A stretch of DNA of 10,718 bases from Flavobacteriaceae bacterium (GTDB lineage Bacteria > Bacteroidota > Bacteroidia > Flavobacteriales > Flavobacteriaceae), in contig PABM01000019.1 in NCBI GenBank assembly GCA_002702745.1, positions 1 to 10,718 of the forward strand, read 5' to 3'. This document shows, piece after piece, positions 7,543 through 10,718 of this stretch. A model generated the notes under the pieces. That model did no database searches. It was not told the origin of the DNA and saw nothing but the letters and a program-made list of their open reading frames with translations. Position 1 is the first letter of the stretch; each line of letters opens with the position of its first letter. Made by a program: the position numbers and the translations under genes.

Positions 7543-8058
7543 ATGTACGCAATAGTAAAAATATCAGGTAAACAATTTAAAGTTGAAAAAAAGCAAAAGC
7601 TTTTTGTCAACCGATTAGATGTTGCTGAAGGAAAAAAAATATCATTCGATAATGTTTTAATGGTTAATGATGGTTCAAAATTGTCTTTAGGTGCTCCCAA
7701 TGTTTCTGGGGCTCAGGTCGATGCTAAAGTTTTAAAGCATCTAAAATCCGATAAAGTTATAGTTTTCAAAAAGAAAAGAAGAAAAGGATACAAGGTTAGA
7801 AATGGACATCGTCAAGCTATCACTGAAATAGAAATAAGTGATATTTTAACCGGAGTTACCAAGAAATTAGCTCCTGTAAAAAAAGAGGTTAAAAAAGAAG
7901 CTCCTGCAAATAAAGAAGCTAAAAAGGCTATTCCTAAAAAAGAAAAGCAAGATTTAACTAAACTTTCTGTTGCTGCTTTAAAGGATATGGCAAAATCTAA
8001 AGGAATTACAGGATTATCTTCGATGAAAAAAGCAGATTTAATCAAAGCGCTTAGCTAA
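7543..8058 (+). CDS. rplU: Large-subunit ribosomal protein bL21 with C-terminal extension
   Basis: Residues 1-102 form a normal bL21: MYAIVKISGKQFKVEKKQKL at the start, the KVIVFKKKRRKGYKVRNGHRQ rRNA-binding segment around 71-91, and ITEIEISDIL at the core's end. A further 69 residues follow. Residues 103-136 are a Lys/Ala/Pro-rich linker, and 137-171 (DLTKLSVAALKDMAKSKG, then SSMKKADLIKALS) look like a Rho_N/SAP-type helix-extended-helix, a fold that binds nucleic acid. Most bL21 proteins are about 103 residues. I chose the ATG at 7543 because it gives the canonical MYAI start; the frame is open to a TTG at 7519, inside the promoter. rpmA follows 11 bases downstream, the usual order. Confidence 0.95.
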   Translation: MYAIVKISGKQFKVEKKQKLFVNRLDVAEGKKISFDNVLMVNDGSKLSLGAPNVSGAQVDAKVLKHLKSDKVIVFKKKRRKGYKVRNGHRQAITEIEISDILTGVTKKLAPVKKEVKKEAPANKEAKKAIPKKEKQDLTKLSVAALKDMAKSKGITGLSSMKKADLIKALS

Positions 8059-8069
8059 ACTTATAAAAA

Positions 8070-8324
8070 ATGGCACATAAAAAAGGAGTAGGTAGTTCTA
8101 AAAATGGAAGAGAATCAGAGTCAAAACGATTAGGAGTTAAGATTTTTGGTGGTCAGCTTGCTAAAGCTGGAAATATAATTGTTAGACAAAGAGGTACTGT
8201 TCACAATCCTGGCGAAAATGTTTATCTAGGTAAAGATCATACGCTTCATGCTGGTGTAGATGGTGTCGTTAAGTTTACAAAAAAGAAACACAATAAGTCT
8301 TTTGTTTCGATTATACCTGCATAA
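8070..8324 (+). CDS. rpmA: Large-subunit ribosomal protein bL27
   Basis: An 84-residue bL27, located near the peptidyl transferase centre of the ribosome. The N-terminus [20 protein letters not shown] is the conserved flexible tail that reaches the tRNA acceptor ends, and [20 protein letters not shown] is the conserved core. The start gives a mature Ala2 directly, so there is no extra N-terminal piece that would need protease trimming as in Firmicutes. It is co-transcribed with rplU from the promoter at 7491-7521. No terminator is seen immediately after it; the nearest good one is at 8507-8536, beyond the DUF805 remnant. Confidence 0.97.
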   Translation: MAHKKGVGSSKNGRESESKRLGVKIFGGQLAKAGNIIVRQRGTVHNPGENVYLGKDHTLHAGVDGVVKFTKKKHNKSFVSIIPA

Positions 8325-8388
8325 TCCACGTTTTTAAATTTTCGAATTTATTTGTTTATTGACTTAATAAAACACAATATTAAGTTAA

Positions 8389-8493
8389 AGTCATGTTTTA
8401 ATTCCGTTCATTGGAGCAGTATGGCTAATAGTTTTATCTTGTACCAAAGGTCAAAAAGAAGGTAATAAATGGGGACCTGATCCAAAGGCATAG
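8389..8493 (+). pseudogene. 5'-truncated remnant of a DUF805 membrane protein
   Basis: An open frame of 33 codons (from 8392 to a TAG at 8491-8493) encodes VLIPFIGAVWLIVLSC followed by TKGQKEGNKWGPDPKA. This matches the end of DUF805 (YhaH-type) inner-membrane proteins: a last helix containing the P-x-[IV]-G-x-[IVW] pattern, then a short GT-x-G-x-N-[KR]-[FWY]-GPDP tail. Full-length members have about 110-150 residues and three to four helices; here only the final helix and tail survive. There is no ATG, GTG or TTG in frame: an ATG at 8393 is one base out of frame, and one extra T in the following T-run would restore MFLIPF. The bases between rpmA and this frame show no further DUF805 sequence. 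I read it as a decayed gene end, with the adjacent terminator perhaps belonging to the lost gene. Function: none expected. Confidence 0.6.
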
Positions 8494-8506
8494 AATAATA
8501 TAAGTT

Positions 8507-8536
8507 AAAAACCTCTTCAAACGAAGAGGTTTTTTT
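8507..8536 (+). terminator. Intrinsic terminator
   Basis: An A-run is followed by CCTCTTC (8512-8518), an AAAC loop and GAAGAGG (8523-8529), then seven Ts at 8530-8536. The 7-bp perfect stem extends with A:T pairs on both sides. It ends transcription from rplU-rpmA and separates it from the phosphopantetheinyl transferase operon; the flanking A-run could let it work in both directions. Confidence 0.88.
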
Positions 8537-8578
8537 ATACCCTTAATTGTATATTTATATTATAGTGAATAATTAATT

Positions 8579-9199
8579 ATGCCAATTATTGAGGATTTAA
8601 CATTGTCAGAAAATAGTAGACTGATTATTTGGGAGATTTCAGAAACAATTAACGAACTTAAAACTAAAGTTATTTTAAGTAAGAATTCTTTAAAATTGCT
8701 TAATCAAAGAAAATCAGACGTTCAAAAAAAACAGTTTTTGGCTATTAGAAATATATTAAATGAATTGTCCATTGATGATCGCGATATGACATATGTAGAA
8801 TCAGGAAGACCTTATATAATGGGTGGTCAAAATATTTCCCTTTCTCATTCCGGCCCTTTTGCCGCTGCAATATTAAGTGATAGCGTTGTGGGAATCGATA
8901 TTGAAAAAATGAATGACAGAATTCTAAAAATAAAAGATAAATTTTTAGAAACCGAACTTAACTATCCAGAAAAATTAGAGGTAGCAACCGCACTTATTTA
9001 TTGGAACATTAAAGAAAGTGTATTCAAGGCAGTGCCCAAAGAAGGTGTAGATTTTAAAAAAAATATTCTCGTACCTCCTTTAAACATGAAGAAGAATACG
9101 ACTAAAAGTTGGTTTATAGATAATGATGAAATTTATTCATTTGAGACTCATTTTAAAATTTTCAAAAAATATACCTTAGCATTTGTAATTAAAAACTAA
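8579..9199 (+). CDS. Sfp-type 4'-phosphopantetheinyl transferase
   Basis: A 206-residue enzyme that transfers the phosphopantetheine arm of coenzyme A to a serine of carrier proteins, such as the fatty acid acyl carrier protein. Key residues are visible: NISLSHSG at 85-92, magnesium ligands Asp107 and Glu109 in VGIDIEK, and the WNIKESVFKA motif with Trp142, Lys145, Glu146 and Lys150. Length is between AcpS (about 120) and full Sfp (about 230). PPTase genes (sfpA) are known close to the gldD locus in flavobacteria; here it is about 5.5 kb from gldD, behind the M16 and ribosomal genes. It is the first gene after the terminator at 8507-8536, so it needs its own promoter; TATATTTA at 8550-8557 is one mismatch from the -7 consensus. 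Its stop overlaps the pnuC start by one base (TAATG). Confidence 0.9.
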   Translation: MPIIEDLTLSENSRLIIWEISETINELKTKVILSKNSLKLLNQRKSDVQKKQFLAIRNILNELSIDDRDMTYVESGRPYIMGGQNISLSHSGPFAAAILSDSVVGIDIEKMNDRILKIKDKFLETELNYPEKLEVATALIYWNIKESVFKAVPKEGVDFKKNILVPPLNMKKNTTKSWFIDNDEIYSFETHFKIFKKYTLAFVIKN

Positions 9200-9819
9200 T
9201 GGGAGAAGTTTACGATTTTTTTATCAATTCATATTCAGATTATTCAAGAGTTGATATAGTTTTAGAATTTTTTGCTTTTTGGTTTGGAATCATCAGTGTT
9301 GTTTTTGCTAAAAAACAAAATATTCTTGTATATCCTACCGGTATTATATGCACAATAATTACAATGTATCTAATGTATAAGGTAAGTTTATTAGGCCATA
9401 TCCTTGTCAATTTACTCTATACAATTATAAGTTTTTTTGGTTGGTGGAATTGGTCTAGAAGAAAGAATAATGATTTAGTTGTCAAGGTTTCAAAATTTAC
9501 ATCAAATGATTTATCTAAGTCATTGCTAATTTTCTTTTTCATTGTCTTTACAGCAAATTTAGCTCATGATTTTTTTGCTACCAACTTCGAAGATCAAATT
9601 AAGGAATTGGACATTTTAACCTCCGGAATTTTTGTAACTGCAATGTGGTTAATGGCTAATAAAAAATTAGAAAATTGGATATTATGGATTATCGGAAATG
9701 TAATAACCATTCCTTTATATCTTTCTAATGACAAGATTATTTTATCAATTCAATATGTTATTTTTACCATACTTGCTATACAGGCATATATAGAATGGAA
9801 GAGAAGCTTAAGCAAATAA
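9199..9819 (+). CDS. pnuC: Nicotinamide riboside transporter PnuC
   Basis: A 206-residue membrane protein with about seven hydrophobic segments, matching the PnuC family of facilitative vitamin transporters. The motif N-x2-Y-x6-GW-x2-W is present as VNLLYTIISFFGWWNW (Asn71, Tyr74, Trp82, Trp85), which lines the substrate pore. Substrate is inferred to be nicotinamide riboside because the next gene is a NadR-type riboside kinase; the sister family PnuT takes thiamine but would sit next to a thiamine pyrophosphokinase or a TPP riboswitch, and I see neither. The start codon shares one base with the upstream stop, and the 3' end overlaps the kinase gene by 25 bases, so all three are translationally linked. 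Confidence 0.9.
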   Translation: MGEVYDFFINSYSDYSRVDIVLEFFAFWFGIISVVFAKKQNILVYPTGIICTIITMYLMYKVSLLGHILVNLLYTIISFFGWWNWSRRKNNDLVVKVSKFTSNDLSKSLLIFFFIVFTANLAHDFFATNFEDQIKELDILTSGIFVTAMWLMANKKLENWILWIIGNVITIPLYLSNDKIILSIQYVIFTILAIQAYIEWKRSLSK

Positions 9820-10352
9820 AATCTAATTGTAAAAGGGTTGTCTTGTATGGACCAGAGTCAACTGGAAAGACGACTTTATCAATTGAATTATCAAAACATT
9901 TCAATGTTCATTGGGTTCCTGAATATGCAAGAGAGTATTTGCAGAAAGTTTGGGATAACGAAAAAAGAATTTGTGAACCAAACGATATTTTACCAATTGC
10001 GATAGGTCAAATGGAGTTAGAGAATCATTATGTGAAAAAGTCTGATTCACTTATAATTTGTGACACTAATATTTTTGAAACAATGGTGTATTCAAAATAT
10101 TATTACGGGGGCAAATGTGATCCACTGCTTGAAAAATACGCACTTAAAAATAATTATGATTTGTATCTTTTAACAGATATTGATATCCCGTGGGAAAAAG
10201 ATGATCTGAGGGATAAACCCAACGAAAGACAGGAATCTTTTGAGATTTTTAAAAACGAACTAATCAAAAATAATCTTCCCTTTGAATTGATAAATGGCAG
10301 TAAAATTGAAAGACTAAAAAAAGCCATTAATTGTATAAACAAAATAATATAA
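9795..10352 (+). CDS. NadR-type nicotinamide riboside kinase (AAA_28 domain only)
   Basis: A 185-residue P-loop kinase that phosphorylates nicotinamide riboside to NMN, trapping the imported substrate for NAD synthesis. The Walker A is GPESTGKT at residues 19-26, preceded by the strand RVVLY. VPEYAREYL at about 41-49 and the LIICDTN Walker B strand are typical of the ribosylnicotinamide kinase half of NadR. The N-terminal DNA-binding and NMN adenylyltransferase domains of enterobacterial NadR are absent, so another protein must turn NMN into NAD and regulation by NAD is not expected. It follows pnuC with a 25-base overlap. I name it by domain rather than nadR for that reason. Start ATG at 9795 leaves 18 residues before the P-loop. 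Confidence 0.85.
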   Translation: MEEKLKQIKSNCKRVVLYGPESTGKTTLSIELSKHFNVHWVPEYAREYLQKVWDNEKRICEPNDILPIAIGQMELENHYVKKSDSLIICDTNIFETMVYSKYYYGGKCDPLLEKYALKNNYDLYLLTDIDIPWEKDDLRDKPNERQESFEIFKNELIKNNLPFELINGSKIERLKKAINCINKII

Positions 10353-10358
10353 ATTTTA

Positions 10359-10366
10359 TATTTTTG
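10359..10366 (+). promoter_or_regulatory. Possible -7 element before the last gene
   Basis: TATTTTTG fits TAnnTTTG, but it lies only 4 bases before the GTG start at 10371 and has no -33 partner at the expected distance. If used, the message would begin at or just inside the start codon. Confidence 0.22.
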
Positions 10367-10370
10367 GTTC

Positions 10371-10670
10371 GTGAAAAAATTCTACAGTTTTTTTCTTTCA
10401 GTTTTATTAATACTTCCAAGTATTGTAAGCTTTGCTCATCACGTTTTTGAAGAGCACAAGGTTTGTACAGAAACTGAAATTCATTTTCATCAAGACGAAA
10501 TTAACTGTTCTACCTGCTTCGTATTAAATAACACAGAAAATAGCTTTATAAGCTATACAGAGTTTTATTATAATTTGGTTTTAATAGATGAATTAGTCAT
10601 TGATCTTTATGAAAACCATAAGTCAAACAACTTAAGAACTTTTAATTTAAGAGCTCCGCCAGTTGTTTGA
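10371..10670 (+). CDS. Small secreted His/Cys-rich protein, family uncertain
   Basis: A 99-residue protein with a signal peptide at 1-22 (MKKFYSFFLSVLLILPSIVSFA) and an expected cleavage before His23. The mature part has His23, His24, His29, His38 and His40 and Cys32, Cys46 and Cys49 (HHVFEEHKVC, HFHQDEINCSTC), then a mostly helical stretch and the ending LRAPPVV. This layout (leader, His/Cys cluster, terminal R-[AG]-PP) resembles small proteins that precede TonB-dependent receptors and metal transport genes, including DUF2946-like proteins; I cannot confirm a family. Metal binding in the periplasm is an inference from the residues. The start is GTG, 18 bases after the kinase gene. No ATG fits the signal peptide better. 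The next gene lies beyond the right edge. The 48 remaining bases contain a small GCGAT/ATCGC inverted repeat. Confidence 0.65.
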   Translation: MKKFYSFFLSVLLILPSIVSFAHHVFEEHKVCTETEIHFHQDEINCSTCFVLNNTENSFISYTEFYYNLVLIDELVIDLYENHKSNNLRTFNLRAPPVV

Positions 10671-10718
10671 TAAATTTCTGTATTTTCAATAAGCGATACT
10701 AATCGCAACCCAATTAAT

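Noticed and set aside
8330..8350. AAATT-TTCG-AATTT hairpin after rpmA as a terminator
   Set aside because: Only five A:T pairs and no following T-run; the real terminator is at 8507-8536.
8421..8465. Short frame starting ATGGCTAATAG after a GGAG
   Set aside because: Only 14 codons with no similarity; the Shine-Dalgarno look-alike is not informative in Bacteroidota, and the overlapping frame has clear DUF805 features.
9199..9819. PnuT thiamine transporter instead of PnuC
   Set aside because: No TPP riboswitch-like leader or thiamine gene is near, and the overlapping downstream gene is a nicotinamide riboside kinase.

Overview
The window looks like a chromosomal core region of a low-GC Bacteroidota bacterium, most likely a marine member of the Flavobacteriia. 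Three things point there: a GldD gliding/type IX secretion lipoprotein, the gene neighbourhood HU / mutY / ssb / gldD, and promoter elements of the Bacteroidota TAnnTTTG type (best example upstream of rplU). The sequence is strongly AT-rich and densely packed. I see no insertion sequence, phage gene, tRNA, rRNA or CRISPR array.

Left edge to about 980: three minus-strand genes, read right to left. They are an HU/IHF-type DNA-binding protein, a 30-residue extremely basic protein too short for usual gene callers, and the N-terminal part of ribonuclease G, which runs off the left edge. From 983 the plus strand carries mutY (adenine glycosylase), ssb, gldD and an EamA-family permease that overlaps gldD by 4 bases. 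gldE, which in Flavobacterium johnsoniae lies between ssb and gldD, is absent here.

The EamA gene meets, tail to tail with an 11-base overlap, a minus-strand operon of two secreted M16 peptidase-family proteins. The first (438 aa) has an intact HxxEH zinc site. The second (691 aa) has lost all three site residues, keeps the Arg/Tyr motif of the partner subunit, and carries an extra C-terminal domain resembling lipoprotein-carrier folds. This is the active/inactive heterodimer arrangement of bacterial M16B proteases.

Divergently from it run rplU and rpmA (ribosomal proteins bL21 and bL27). bL21 carries a 69-residue extension: a Lys/Ala/Pro-rich linker plus a small Rho_N/SAP-like helical domain. 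Just downstream is a start-less 33-codon remnant that reads as the conserved C-terminal tail of a DUF805 membrane protein, then a strong intrinsic terminator.

The right part is a tightly overlapping plus-strand operon: an Sfp-type 4'-phosphopantetheinyl transferase, a PnuC nicotinamide riboside transporter, and a NadR-type nicotinamide riboside kinase without its adenylyltransferase domain. PnuC imports nicotinamide riboside and the kinase traps it as NMN, which gives a short NAD salvage route. Last is a small His/Cys-rich secreted protein ending in RAPPVV, of the sort often placed in front of a TonB-dependent receptor; the following gene lies beyond the window.

I find no wholly new multi-gene system. 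The most worthwhile observations are the extended bL21, the DUF805 relic, the missing gldE, the inactive M16 partner with its extra domain, and the His/Cys protein at the right edge.
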